Origin: Volutella citrinella
Lineage: Eukaryota > Ascomycota > Sordariomycetes > Hypocreales > Nectriaceae
NCBI GenBank assembly: GCA_034401135.1
Contig: JAWZSP010000006.1
Location: 868,001 to 932,000, forward strand
Direction: 5' to 3'
Length of the DNA stretch: 64,000 nt
Below, one piece after another: positions 37,154-48,805 of the stretch (its first letter is position 1; every line of letters begins with the position of its first letter). The notes under the pieces are model-generated. The model was not told where the DNA came from, searched no databases, and saw nothing but the letters and a program-made list of their open reading frames with translations. A program made the translations under genes and the position numbers.

Positions 37154-39302
37154 ATGACTGGGCTTGCTGGATTTAGCGACAATCCGTTCCGAGACCGCTC
37201 TGATCTCCTCCGAGCAGCCACTGCCCTGATCCAACCCCTGGAAAAATACAGATCCCCCAACAAGGCCCGCGTTAAGCTCTATCCTTCAACCGGAGTGGGG
37301 TTTGATGATGTGGCCGGCCAGCTTGAAGGCTTCGCGCGTCCCCTCTGGGCCATCTCAGCTCTTCTGGATCCTTCCGTGGACTCCAGTCTCGCATCTTGGA
37401 TCACAGGCATCCAATCTGGTGTTGATCCCGATAGTCCGGAATACTGGGGAAACCTGGGCTCTTTCGACCAAAGAATGGTCGAGATGGAATCGATAGCCTT
37501 CGCACTTTTGAGCTACCCCAAGCAGATGCTCGATTTCATAGGCTCTGAAGGCAAAGTCAGCCTGGGCAAATGGCTTCAGCAAATTAATGACTTCACGATG
37601 CCACGGAACAACTGGAGGTGGTTCCGGGTTCTTGTCAACCTCGTATTATTCAAGATTTTGGGGCTAGATGAAGCCAAAGCAAAGCGGAATATGGATGAAG
37701 ACTTTGCGGTGCTGGACTCGTTCTACGTCGGCGAGGGGTGGTCATCCGACGGCGACTGGGGGGGTGAGAGGAAGCAAGCAGATTATTACTCTGGCAGCTT
37801 TGCAATCCAGTTCGCCCAGCTGCTTTACATCTGCTTTTCCGAAGAGGACCATGAGAGAGTCGAGGCATACAAACGACAGGCCGGAGACTTTGCGTCCCAG
37901 TACTGGAGATATTTCGACACCAATGGTAAATATCCATGTCCGAGCCAACCGGAACCAGACGTACTGACATTGAGTAGGTGCCGCTATTCCGTTCGGCCGC
38001 AGCATGACATATCGCTTTGCGATGGGGGCATTCTGGGCCGCACTCGCTCTCTCTGACATCAGGATACCCGAGAGCATAGGAAGCCTGGGGTCAATCAAGG
38101 GCATGCTCCTACGGCACTTACGATGGTGGTCACATCAACACGAGATTTTCAACCCAGATGGTACGATGAACATTGGATTCGCCTACCCAAACATGTACAT
38201 GTCTGAGGACTACAACTCGAGGCAGTCAGTGTACTGGTGCTTGAAGAGTTTTGTTATACTGGGGCTACCCGCAGATCATCCATTTTGGACTGTCGATGAA
38301 GAGCCCCATCTGATGGAAAAGATCTCCCCGCGCCAACAGCTGCAACCCGGATCAATGCATCCCGTCCAAGTCATTTGGCCGGCGCGCCATATACTCTGCA
38401 GTTCACAGGAGCACCATTATCTGCTATCTTCGGGACAAATGACAATGAGAAAGTTCAAGGCAAGAGAAGCGAAATACAGCAAGTTTGCCTATTCGTCAGC
38501 GTTTGGTTTCAGCGTTCCCACGGCTCCTGAACTCACTCAGCTCGCACCAGATAGCACACTGACTGTTTCTCTGGATGATGGAGAGTCTTGGAAGGTTCGA
38601 TGGCTGCCTTATAACGTACAGCTTAAGAGTATAAAGATCACCACAGAACAAGGCGTACGGGATGTCCCCGCCCTTTCAAGTGCGTGGAAGCCATGCCGGA
38701 ACCTGAACTTGGAGATACAGACAACTCTCATCCCTCTTTCACCATACTACCCAGGCTGGCACATTAGGGTCCACAGAATCTCTGGCCTTGACAGCTTGGC
38801 GTCTATGCCAGGGTGCACTGGGCTCCAGCTGGTCGACAGCTCCTTCGCGATCTCTGCACTGACTGATACCGGAAACTTCATCCCTAGGGATATCAAGACA
38901 ACCGGTGACTTTGAAGAGGGTTGCTGCATTGAGACTTCAAGCAGTCTGGTCAGATCCCAGCAAGGAGCCAGCGGAATTGTTCGTCTCGCATACGACGCGG
39001 TCTCAAACGAGCAGCCTCTTGATTCAACCTCTGATATGCCCAGCTGCGAAGGGTTTCTGATTGATGCGGACCCCAATACTAACTTGATCATGCAGAGGAC
39101 GTTTATACCGTCACTGAAATATTCTATCAGTCTAGCCGAAAGCCCATCACAGTCAGTCTTCTTCGCTTCAGCAGTCTTCGGGGTTAGTAGTCAACACTCC
39201 AGTCAAGCCGACATATCGGGCATGTGGAGGAAGCGACCAAAGCTGCAAACACAAGCCGGAATACCAAACGATGCCGGGGTGGATGTCACAGGGATCTACT
39301 AA
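37154..39302 (+). CDS. DUF2264 family protein
   Basis: Two exons (37154-37925, 37978-39302) give 698 residues, no signal peptide. The N-terminal two thirds match the DUF2264 pattern: [10 protein letters not shown] near residue 10, [48 protein letters not shown] (completed at the splice) and [11 protein letters not shown]. These features suggest an alpha/alpha-toroid fold like glycoside hydrolases. In bacteria the family occurs in polysaccharide-use loci, but its chemistry is not established. It is convergent with the GH88 gene 247 bp away and divergent from the regulator. Confidence 0.88.
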
Positions 39303-39549
39303 ATTACATACTGCTATGGTAGCCCATCCAAATGATACACCTGCGTGCCCAGAACTATGCTCCCTTTTGTATCAAGCTATGTAAACATAATCATGCGTTA
39401 AAAGGGGATGCAAACATCCAACGTAATAGTTCTTAACAAGGCAAATCAAATACATTTATAGAAGCTATGCAAAATACATGTTTCTAGCCAGATTGGCGCC
39501 AACTCGAACTGGCACTTTCTATCAATCTAGTCCAGAACCCACCGACCTT

Positions 39550-41385
39550 CTAAACAAGTCCCATACTCAGAAGCCTGTTTCCAAATTCTACAAGATAATA
39601 GTCCCCATAGACCAGACCATGCTTACAGTACCGTCTCCTCGCGTTTTCGTTATTGTTTGCCGTTCCGTCCTTCAGAATCGCCTCAAACACGCGTCCCGGT
39701 ACGGAATCCTCAGTGGAGAGGCCTCCAGAAGTCTCTCCCCCCTTGCTAAACTTGACTTTTTCCGTAGCCAGCGTGAGATCAAGCGTGTCCTTGACAATGT
39801 CAATGGCTGCCTCCAAGAATCGGGAGGACAGGCGCTTCTGGTCAAGAGCAGCAAGAGCTTGTGATATCAGCAGCATTCCGTTGGCCGCAATTGTTCCGGC
39901 AGAAGAGTCTCTCAGCGGCTCCGTAGCGTCGTCAATGGGGGCATCAAAGTCCCACAGAGGAACATGCCTACCAATGCGACTCGTGGCTCCTTCGCGCTTA
40001 GCCAGAACTTCAACACTTGATGGCGATGTGTCAAGCCGGTAAAGAAAGTACTCAGCCGCTCCACACGCTGCATCTAGGAACGTTTCGTCTTTGGTCCAGT
40101 TGTAAGTTTGTGCGTATCCTAGAATGGCCCAGGCCTGGCCTCGTGACCACGTGGACTCGTTGGCATATCCTTGCGCCGTCCATCGCCACTTCATATCTCC
40201 TGTGACGGGAGAAATGTTTGCGACATGACAAGTTGAATAAAGCTTTCCTCTATACCCATGTTTTGCCGTAGTTGTTGCTTCCTCGGGGCGCAGATGAGTC
40301 CTGAGTAAGGTCTTCGCATGTGTTGTCGCAATATCGGCCAGTCGTTGCTCTCCCGTTTGCGCGGCGGCGTAAAAGAGCAAGTCTAGGTTGCACATGCTGT
40401 CTATAATTACGAGGACGTTGTCTGTCATATCCGTCACAGTGATATCCTTCTTCAATAAGCAATCCCAGCTTCTAATCGCGCCAGCGGAGGGCACATAGCG
40501 TGTTGCCAAGCTGTGGGATGCCTCGATGATGGAAGAAAGACTTCTTTGGTCCCCGAGAAGTTCCCACTCCCTTTGTAGTGCTGGCATTATAATGAAGCCA
40601 ATGTCGTGGGTGTCTGTTCTCTTGGCCATGTCGTGGAGGGGTTCGGACCAAGATTTGCATAATGGTAGTAGATGATTGCGAATATCCGTCACGGGAATTG
40701 TGAGGTGGGTGTCCACAGAGGTCATAATCCTAGGATGTTTTACGCAACGTTCGAGCAGAGCGTAAAGTGTGCCTGGAAAGAAGCCGCAAGTCCAGAAGCT
40801 TGGTTCCCTCAAGTCCCATAATCCGTAGTTGTCACCTTGCTGTGGAACTATCTCGGGGAAGCCATGGGCCTCTCCCTCAGGCAGCAAGCTGGAACGTTGC
40901 AGAGCCTTGACGGCAGCTTGGCAGGGCTTGGCAAAAATGTTCTCCTCGTAGAGCTCGTGGAGATGCTTGTCCAAGCTGGGCCTCGCTCGGGGATCTCTGT
41001 AGTCTGACATCCCATCGGACCAGGAAGTCTCGCTTTCAGTTGATTTCTGTTCCGGTGTTGTTGAGAAAGGGGATACTTCGTGGTCGGACAAGCTGGCAGT
41101 TCTCTCTGGCGTCGAGATGGTGCCCGCGTGCGGTGTTTCCGATATCTCCGTATGGGCCTCCATCTCCAGGTGCGGTTCAGACATGTCGACCGAAGAAAAC
41201 CAAAGAGCGTTAGGTGACTGCTGTTGCAACGTCGAATTTAGGCTCCAAAGGTCAGCCCTCAGTCTCTCCCAGGGGCTCGCCGTTTTGTAGTGGGTGATTT
41301 GCTTTTGGTCAACTCCGAGCGTCCCGACCAGACACAAATACCAAACCGCTAATGCCGATCCCCAGCCCCAGCCGGCGCTTGTCAT
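39550..41385 (-). CDS. GH88 unsaturated glucuronyl hydrolase
   Basis: Single exon of 611 residues from the ATG at 41385 (a longer frame begins only with TTG). The N-terminus has a hydrophobic segment (ALAVWYLCLVGTLG) that may be a signal peptide, then a Ser/Thr/Glu-rich linker of about 100 residues. The alpha/alpha-barrel shows FWTCGFFPGTLY, THDIGF with the likely catalytic Asp, KWRWTAQGYANESTWSRGQAW and DAPIDDATEPLRDSSAG. GH88 enzymes remove unsaturated uronic acids left at non-reducing ends by polysaccharide lyases, from glycosaminoglycans, gellan, rhamnogalacturonan and similar. No lyase gene is in view. It is convergent with the DUF2264 gene. Confidence 0.92.
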   Translation of the reverse strand: MTSAGWGWGSALAVWYLCLVGTLGVDQKQITHYKTASPWERLRADLWSLNSTLQQQSPNALWFSSVDMSEPHLEMEAHTEISETPHAGTISTPERTASLSDHEVSPFSTTPEQKSTESETSWSDGMSDYRDPRARPSLDKHLHELYEENIFAKPCQAAVKALQRSSLLPEGEAHGFPEIVPQQGDNYGLWDLREPSFWTCGFFPGTLYALLERCVKHPRIMTSVDTHLTIPVTDIRNHLLPLCKSWSEPLHDMAKRTDTHDIGFIIMPALQREWELLGDQRSLSSIIEASHSLATRYVPSAGAIRSWDCLLKKDITVTDMTDNVLVIIDSMCNLDLLFYAAAQTGEQRLADIATTHAKTLLRTHLRPEEATTTAKHGYRGKLYSTCHVANISPVTGDMKWRWTAQGYANESTWSRGQAWAILGYAQTYNWTKDETFLDAACGAAEYFLYRLDTSPSSVEVLAKREGATSRIGRHVPLWDFDAPIDDATEPLRDSSAGTIAANGMLLISQALAALDQKRLSSRFLEAAIDIVKDTLDLTLATEKVKFSKGGETSGGLSTEDSVPGRVFEAILKDGTANNNENARRRYCKHGLVYGDYYLVEFGNRLLSMGLV

Positions 41386-42114
41386 GCGGGAATCGGGCAA
41401 TCCGCAACTGCAACATGGTTCTCACTTTGGGGGTTGGGGAGAGATGCTCCGGCGTCCGTTGGCATTGCCCCGACGCTACTTTGCTAGTGTGGGCCACCCC
41501 GGATCACCCACACCAGATCACCCCACCAATGAGCAGGCCTCTTGTGACCCGAGTGTTGATCGAATCAGGTAGGAGGAGCCATGGTTCGAGGCTTCAGCTC
41601 TTCCTGTGCGTTTTCGTCCATGTCTCGACCCGCTAGACAACCCAGTGCCACTCAGCTCCTTCTAATTACACCCAATACATCTGGATACAAACAAAGGTTA
41701 TTCATCCGTTGAATTCTTGCTGCAATGATCTAGGCCGTGCTATGGCAAGTCAGATCTCCGAGGCCGCGAGATCATCCCATCTAATAGCAGCCGTAAATTG
41801 GCTGAGGCTCTGAGGGAGTTACTTGGTATGGTCGACCGATGCTATTACGGCATCCTTTGCCCCCTTTCATTCACATCACAAGACCAGTACACGCAATTTT
41901 CGAGAATTCTGTGCCATCATTAATGGGTCGTGCTAAAAGGCCGGCTAGCTAATACGAAGGACGACATATCAACGGAGCACCAGTGCATCACTCCGCCCAG
42001 GCCATAGAATATTTCTTCAAAACAACCACGTGAAGCATGTGCATGATTCAGGCTCCAATCTTACGTCAAGGACGTCCCAGCACCGTTGATGATGCATGCG
42101 GTTCCTTGAAATGA
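41386..42114. other. Intergenic, 730 bp
   Basis: Promoter side of the GH88 gene and 3' flank of the MFS gene. Nothing else recognised. Confidence 0.55.
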
Positions 42115-44165
42115 TCACTTGGTCCCGATAGCGTCCTTGTCCTCGGTGGGCTTCTCACCGATGTGCTGAGCAGTGGGCTTCTCATCAGGCTTGTCCTCGA
42201 AGTCGCTCGCCTTCTCGTTGAGGATTTCCTGGTTCTCCTCTTCCTCGATGGCGCGCTTGTACAGTCCGGCCTTGATGTCGCGTCTCCAAAGAATTTGACC
42301 AACAGCGAACAGGGTCAAGTAGCAGCATGTCAGCGTGACATTGGCCGTGAATCCCTTGGTCCAGCGAGGGCCCTCGGTAATGGGGAAGGCCACGACGTTG
42401 TACCAGGTAAAGAATGCCCAGCCCACCGTCATCTAGAATTGAACCGTTAGCCCATATATTCAGAGTGGCTTTTCTGCATATCCAACCTACCATTGCCCCA
42501 GTGGTGAATGTCTTGGCCTCGTTGTCGTCCTTCATGATCAGATGCACCCATGGGAAGAGCATGGGGGTGATGCACGAGGTCATGCCAAGCATGAAGTATG
42601 CGGCAAAGTGCAGGCCAACTGGGATGTTCCAGACGAGCAAGGTGGTGTGGCAGAAGAGGAGAACAGTTCCTGCAAAGGTGAATGGAACCCAAATGGGATA
42701 GACCCTGCGAGTTGTTAGCATGATGAGGGTGTACGCGTAGAAAAGCACTCACATGACAAACGATGGCACAGTGATGCCGACTACAATAGCGAAGGCTTGC
42801 ACTCCCGTAGGCAGAATGTTGATCATTTCAATCGAGTACTTGCCCGTCGACTTGACCCAGACAATCATCTGGCCGGCGACCCAGGTGGTAAGCTGGAAGC
42901 TAAGAAGAAGCCAGTTAGCATAGACTCGGGTGTAAGGTGATACTGGTGCATGGCAGGTTGAGCATACCAGACGTAGGTTCCCACGGCAATGTAAAAGTGC
43001 CAGTTTCCAAAGACACGCTTCAGCATGCGCTTGCCAATCCTAGTGCTCTTCTTGACTCCATCGGCCTGCATGCGGGCCTGTGCCAGCTTCTGCTCCTCCT
43101 CCTTCAGCCACCAGATGCGAGGGCTGGTGGGCACGCCGGGATACAGGAAGAATCCTGAAAGTGCAATGGGCAGGGAAATGATGCCGTCGATGATGAAAAC
43201 CCATCGCCTGCAGAGCGAGAATCGTGAGCTTCACAACAAGTACCAAGCTTCGGGGAGAGGAACAACTTACCATCCAGCCATGCCGCCCTTTCCGTCCAAG
43301 CCAGCGTGGGCTGCCGCCTGCATGTAGCCACCAAACATGGCTCCGATATTGCTGGAGACGTACCACACGCCAGCACGCTTGAACACTTCGTCGGAGCGGT
43401 ACCAGGATGCCAGGATGTACAGAGAGCCAGTTGCGGCCGGTGTCTCAAAGAGCCCCATGAGGAAGCGCATGCCGTAGATCATCTGGGCGCTGTTGTTGCG
43501 GCACTGGACAAAGGTGATGATTGACCAGAGGGTCTCACAGACTGGCAGGATCCAGCGGGTAAGACCAGGGCGAGACATCAGAAGCATGACGGGGATTTCC
43601 ATGACGAGGTAACCAATGTTGTAGAAGGTCGAGAACAAGTTGTATCTGCGGCAGGTGTGAGCACTGTGTAATTGGAGGCTGTTGGGAAGCACGTACTCGA
43701 TGCCCTTGAGCTTGAGCTCCTCCTTCATGCCCGAGTTGTAGGCATTGTTGATGTTGGACTGGTCGAGCCACTTGATGAAGTCTGGGGGCCAAGTCAGCGA
43801 CCGATACTCAAGATACCTTTCAAAGGAATCCAAGTCAACATACACATGGAGCAACTATGAGACGCACGATTAGCCCAGGAACAAGACTGCGACGTAGTAG
43901 CGTATCAGGAAACTCACATGAGGGGCAGGATGATGCGGTCCAGCTTCTTGACCAACTTCTTCTCCTCCTTGCTGTAGTGGCTAGGGTACCAGTCGAAAAT
44001 GTACAACCAGGCGACCCAGAGGCTCCTGGCCTCAGGCTTGGTGGCCGAGCTGACGACGACGCCCTGCTTGACGACGGGCTCGGGGGCGTCTTCACGGGCA
44101 TGGGCCGGTGGCTCCTCGACGGGACTAATGGCGAGGCCGGCGTTGGTGTTATGCGCAGTTGCCAT
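42115..44165 (-). CDS. MFS transporter, anion:cation symporter (Dal5/allantoate-like)
   Basis: Eight exons (43918-44165, 43844-43854, 43697-43781, 43271-43645, 42968-43207, 42753-42899, 42491-42704, 42115-42432) give 545 residues. Exon 2 is only 11 nt; it alone rebuilds the family motif [17 protein letters not shown] across helix 1. Other family marks are [35 protein letters not shown] and GAMFGGYMQ. The 12-helix fold would import organic anions such as allantoate, ureidosuccinate, pantothenate, nicotinate or sugar acids. Beside a GH88 gene, a uronate-type substrate is a reasonable guess, not shown. Confidence 0.9.
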
Positions 44166-44990
44166 GGCTGGAATTGAGCGCCGCGGCGGTGAGACGTGGG
44201 GCTCTGTCAAGTTTCGGCTTGGGGTGAATGCTGATGAGCCTCTCTCGGACGAGGGTTCTCGCGTTGTGTTTTTGAATACCGTCCGGCGTCGGCATCCGGG
44301 GTAATACGAGGTTCTGCCCAGCCAGCGTATGATGCCACAATCAAGGAGCTTACCCCGGACTCTGCAAGCCCCATGGGGTCGACCCCGGGTTCGTGCGCGG
44401 CATTGGGGGTTGTGGTGGTGGCTGGTCTCTCGGGTCAAGTGCTGCGCGGGCTAATGTCCTCGGGCCATGGAGCATCTCGCCCGCTGTGGGGAGGTTTGAG
44501 CAGGCCTGTGGATGGGAGTCGTGACTGACTCGTGTGCGGTGGTGTGTGGAGTGCGCTAGCGCGGGGCAAATCACACCGATGGTGGCCTGAGTCGTTGATG
44601 GTGCTGCATTGTGCAGGCGAAGCAATCGCGAGATCTAGGGTAGCGGCTGGACTGCGTGTTCGACTGAATCAATTGTGCTGTTAAGCTGGATACCTGTTGG
44701 GATTGCTTGAAGTAGAGTTCCCGATTATTTCTCCTTTTCTACGGGTTGGGATAGGCCAAGGAAGCTAGGTTGTTCTCGATGTGTAAACCGTTCGTCCTTG
44801 CTCACTGAAAGACTAAAAGCGAATGTATCAGCTTCACCCGACAATTGGGACAAACGCCAACATATTGTATAGCAGGTAGTAGAGGCATGATAAAAATAAG
44901 CATCATAGTCATTGTATAACTCCTCTATGTCTAAAAAAACGCCAGGCTAAATATACACACACACGGCAAGGGCATCTCCTCAAAGTCGCA
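44166..44990. other. Intergenic, 825 bp
   Basis: Promoter of the anion symporter and 3' flank of the GT90 gene. Frames here have no support. Confidence 0.55.
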
Positions 44991-46937
44991 TCACCTCAAA
45001 TCATCGACGTACGCCAATTGATGTCGCTTGTCATCAACGACACGTGCATACTCAAGCAGCAGTCGCCAGACGTACAGCCGCATGTCTTCGCGTCGCAGCA
45101 CCTTCTGGGCCCACTGCTGGCCCTCGGCGGCCATGTGCCCGGCCTCGGTGTCGTGGCCATTGAGGAAGTACTCCATGATCCCGTACAGGTCGAGGTAGGT
45201 GTTGTCAAAGGGCACAAAGTGCACCCAGGGGAACAGGCGGTCGTCGTGCCACTCAGCGTAGATGGTCGACTTGAGCGGCAGGCTCGACGACAGCATGAAG
45301 GCGCGGTACCGGCCGCTGAAGGAGTTGCCGTCCATGTCCGGCAGGTACTTTGAGCGGTACATGTCAGCCATGGAGACGGTCGACGCCTCGCCGAACCAGC
45401 GCTCTAGCCAGTGGCATGTCATCTTGCGCTGGTCGCCGTTCCACCAATCGTGCATCATATCGGGCGGGTCGCAAAGCCAGTCCGTCAGCCCGACGTCAGC
45501 AAATTCTTCGACAAACGACGACAGCCCGCCCTCGTGCTCCCGCATCGACACGTTGTACGCGTCCACGGCCGCCAGCGACCCGCCCAGCGTGATGCCAACG
45601 TCGCCGTGTCCATCCTCGATCGCCCGCAGTGTCGTCGCGTTGAACAGCTGCACGAACCGCGCGCGGTGGATATGCCACCACTGGCCTCCCTTGACGCGCG
45701 CCCCGGACAGCGACCCGCGCCACACCATCTTGTCCTTCTTGCGCTTCCACTCCGTGCCGCGCGCCCCGCCGCCGCTGTACTTCTTCCACTTGTCGTCGAG
45801 GTACACGGCGCCGGGGATCAGCAGCTCGCTGTTCTGGGGCAGCTTCGACTCGCCAAACAGCGGGAGCAGCTCGTGCGTCGTTGACATGCTGATGCTGTCG
45901 ACGTAAGTGCCGTGGAGGCCACGCAGGTGCGGCTGCAGACACGAGTCTTGGGACTTTGTAAAGTTTCGGACGTATCCGCCGTACGTGTAATCGGGGACGG
46001 GGCTCTTCGGGAGCTCGACGGGCACGTCAAAGGTCTCAAGCGATGAGACGTTGGCCGCGGGGCTGTCGGGCGGGCAGGCGACCTTCATGTAGTCCCAGTA
46101 CTTGTGCGTCTGGCCCTCGATCCACTCCGGATTGTATCGTTCGGTGACGTCCTCGACGTCGGCGCAGCCCGAGTAGGTGCTGATGGCGTCGTCAGGGTCG
46201 AGAAAGGTGCGACTCTCGCGCTCGGCGGCGACGTATTCGGCCATCTTGTCCCAGTGGACGAGGGTGCGGGATTCGTCCATGGTGTTGAAGGCCATATCAA
46301 GGTCGGGGATGTGCGGCATCATTTCCTTGACGAGCCTGTGCCACTGCTCGACGCGGTAGGGAGGGTCCTTCATCTCGCTGGCGATGACGGCGTTTCCATC
46401 GCGGACTCGCACCATGTGCGCCTGCTGGTGCGTCTTGCGGCGAATGTCGGCGGGATCGAGGCCCCATAGCGGCGTGATGTCGTGGTAGATGCGGTCGAAG
46501 AAGTCCTCAATGACAATGGCGTCGTCTTGTTTGGCGCGGGCGAACCAGGCGTCGAATCCTGGCGGCGGGTGGCGGCCGCGTCGCTCGCGGTAGCGCCATG
46601 CGGCTTGCTCGACACTCAGGGAGCGCTTGCCCAGCAGATTGATGAAGCGGTCGCGCCATTCGAGGATGAGGTCGTCGATCGGGTGGCGGGTGGCGCCAGG
46701 GCTCTTGGGTCTCTGGTCGGGCGAGGGTTGCGGCGAGGTTGCGGGCTTCGAGGGACGGTGGAAGATGAAGACATCGTCAGTGGCGGCGTGTCCGATGATG
46801 CTAAGGTGGCCGGTGGTTGACGACAGCACCAGGAGCATTAATGGAATGGCCAGCACCAGCAGCGCCAGCAGGACGGCACGGGACCCGGTGCGCGGGATGC
46901 GGAAGCCCGGGGGAAACGGGTGCAGCGACGCCAGCAT
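44991..46937 (-). CDS. GT90 (CAP10-like) glycosyltransferase, type II membrane protein
   Basis: Single exon of 648 residues from the ATG at 46937; the open frame continues upstream to 47078 but only with a GTG. One hydrophobic segment (AVLLALLVLAIPLMLLVL) near residues 21-40 is a signal anchor, placing the catalytic domain in the Golgi lumen. GT90/CAP10 marks are DKMVWRGSLSG, the WWHIHRARFVQLF segment, SGRYRAFMLSSSLPLKSTIY and EWHDDRLFPWVHFVPFDN. Related fungal proteins are xylosyltransferases needed for capsule or cell-wall glycans in Cryptococcus. The sugar transferred here is not known. Confidence 0.92.
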   Translation of the reverse strand: MLASLHPFPPGFRIPRTGSRAVLLALLVLAIPLMLLVLSSTTGHLSIIGHAATDDVFIFHRPSKPATSPQPSPDQRPKSPGATRHPIDDLILEWRDRFINLLGKRSLSVEQAAWRYRERRGRHPPPGFDAWFARAKQDDAIVIEDFFDRIYHDITPLWGLDPADIRRKTHQQAHMVRVRDGNAVIASEMKDPPYRVEQWHRLVKEMMPHIPDLDMAFNTMDESRTLVHWDKMAEYVAAERESRTFLDPDDAISTYSGCADVEDVTERYNPEWIEGQTHKYWDYMKVACPPDSPAANVSSLETFDVPVELPKSPVPDYTYGGYVRNFTKSQDSCLQPHLRGLHGTYVDSISMSTTHELLPLFGESKLPQNSELLIPGAVYLDDKWKKYSGGGARGTEWKRKKDKMVWRGSLSGARVKGGQWWHIHRARFVQLFNATTLRAIEDGHGDVGITLGGSLAAVDAYNVSMREHEGGLSSFVEEFADVGLTDWLCDPPDMMHDWWNGDQRKMTCHWLERWFGEASTVSMADMYRSKYLPDMDGNSFSGRYRAFMLSSSLPLKSTIYAEWHDDRLFPWVHFVPFDNTYLDLYGIMEYFLNGHDTEAGHMAAEGQQWAQKVLRREDMRLYVWRLLLEYARVVDDKRHQLAYVDDLR

Positions 46938-47694
46938 TGCCGCACATGTGGTGGGACACGAGATGAGAGGTGATGTGGAAGAGGTGGAGAGGGACAGCGC
47001 GGGCAGAAGAATCTGGTGTTGCACCACAGCACCACCGCACCGTAACACCGACGACGCACCCGCAGTGCAGGCCGACACACGTCGGTTGGCAGGAGGTAGG
47101 TGCTCACTGTGGCTGCAGCCTGCAGGAGCCCTGGAGGGGTCTGGCGAGATGGACCCACGATTAGGTGCTGATTGAGCACGGATAGCGTCCGCTAATTCGC
47201 TAGCCCGTAATGGAGCCAGGTACCCGAGAGGCCACCACCAGATGGCGCGACGGTGGAAGGCACCTAAATTTGAAAGTTAAACCCTAAGCATAAATAAGCT
47301 CCGTAGATCGCAGCGACAGAGGGTAGCAACAGAGGACGGACAAACAACATCACAAAGGACGGAAAAAAGGAGACGCGATGTCTTATGAAACCGAAGGCCG
47401 ACCGCAGAACATGCAGGATGGAACGGACAGCGGCACTGCCACGACACAGGCGGCGCAGACACAGATGGAAGGATTGTGCGACCCGCTCTGTTTAGCACTT
47501 TGGTGCGCCAACGGCCAGCCCAATGGCAGATTGCGGCAAGGGTGGGTGTGGCTCATTCATGTGCAGTGTGGCGGCCATGTTTCAGCTCCCGTTTCCGCAC
47601 TCCACTCCGTTGTCCACTCACTATGTCATGTTTTTCCGCAGCAACTTCTAATTACACTGAGAGCCAACACAATGAAAATTGCGTGCACTTCCAG
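46938..47694. other. Intergenic, 757 bp
   Basis: Promoter side of the GT90 gene. A 106-codon plus frame at 47378-47698 has no support. Confidence 0.5.
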
Positions 47695-48576
47695 CTAGGC
47701 TACAATCAGCACATTGCACCTTGATTGCTTCGCCTGATCCACCGCGCAGTTCAAGCAGCAGTCCTTGGTCAACATGAAACGCACCCCTTCTCGGTAGTCA
47801 CAACTGAGAAACTGCGCCTCTGCATTCCCTTTGGCCATGATTAGGAACATTGTGCCGCTCACAAATCGAAAGTATAATGACTCGCTGCATCCCACTCCCG
47901 TAACGAGGACGGCTTGTGCATGTTCTTCGCCCAATGCGGTGTCCAGTGGATGTTCACACTTGGCGGCACGTTCTAGGATCATGCATCCCAACAGAGCCTC
48001 TTCCACATCCAAGGCAAACTATCCCCCCGATGAGCGCACATCCATGTTGAGAAGGAGGCCACTAAACCCCTAGCTAATGGTGACCGAAATATCCTGGTGC
48101 ACTCTAGTGGCTGAAGGGTTTTCCAGAGAATCTGGTCCGAACATGATCAGCTGGTGGGTGTCTCGGGAGTTCCAATCGATATAGACCCTGTTGTGGTAGC
48201 CATTGTTTTTGATAAGGCATCCACTGCGGAGGTGGAACGAAACGTTCCTATCCGCGTCTACTGCCGGAGTCTCCAGCAGGCACGGGTAGATTGTGCTCCC
48301 GCCACCGCCCACCGCGGGTGTGTCAAACCTTTTGCCTTGCAGGCTGACGAAGCTGAAGATGGAGCTCAGAAGCGTGCCCAGACGTAGTTGATCAGCATCA
48401 GATGCGTCCTCTAATATCCTATTACGGGCAAGAATAATCCACGTCGTAGTGCATCTATGATCTGTGTAGTGCTCGGGCAGTCGGGTAGTAGGGCTGACGG
48501 CAACTGTACCGTGCACGGTGACAAGGAAGCTGTGCAACCCAGCATCAAGATCTAGTACAGGCCACGGGCATTTCAA
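47695..48576 (-). pseudogene. Possible gene remnant of unknown function
   Basis: Two open stretches, 48085-48576 and 47695-48018, can be joined over a 66-nt intron-like gap (GTCACC donor, GATAG acceptor) into about 271 codons with smooth protein-like composition. Examples are WIILARNRILEDA, VYIDWNSRDTHQLIMFGPDSL and VLVTGVGCSESLYFRFVSG. The frame has no ATG: it begins after an in-frame TAA just before 48576. The donor is poor. This suggests a 5'-truncated or decayed gene, or a gene whose first exon was missed. No family was recognised. Confidence 0.35.
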
Positions 48577-48682
48577 ATGTTAAATCGTTCCGTCATCTGC
48601 AAGGATGCTAATAGTGCGACGACTGCAATTCGGCGTCGCTATTGGTAGAGATGTAGGCTTGTTTAGTTGCAGATTAGTTAAG

Positions 48683-48778
48683 TATAGTATTAGGTAAATA
48701 CAGTATTAGGCAAGTACAGTATTAGGTATGTATAGTATTAGGCAAGTACAATATTAGGTAAGTACAGTATTAGGTTTA
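48683..48778. repeat. 16-bp minisatellite, six copies
   Basis: Six units of TA(C/T)A(G/A)TATTAGGnAAG-like sequence run head to tail with an exact 16-bp period and a few substitutions. The array lies between two gene-like fragments in opposite orientation. Confidence 0.92.
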
Positions 48779-48805
48779 CTTTATTATAACAGCTATGTAA
48801 TGTAA

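Noticed and set aside
41386..41400. Longer start of the GH88 gene
   Set aside because: The extra codons begin with TTG; nuclear fungal genes start with ATG in nearly all cases.
46938..47078. N-terminal extension of the GT90 gene
   Set aside because: The frame continues upstream only with a GTG; the ATG at 46937 directly precedes the membrane anchor.
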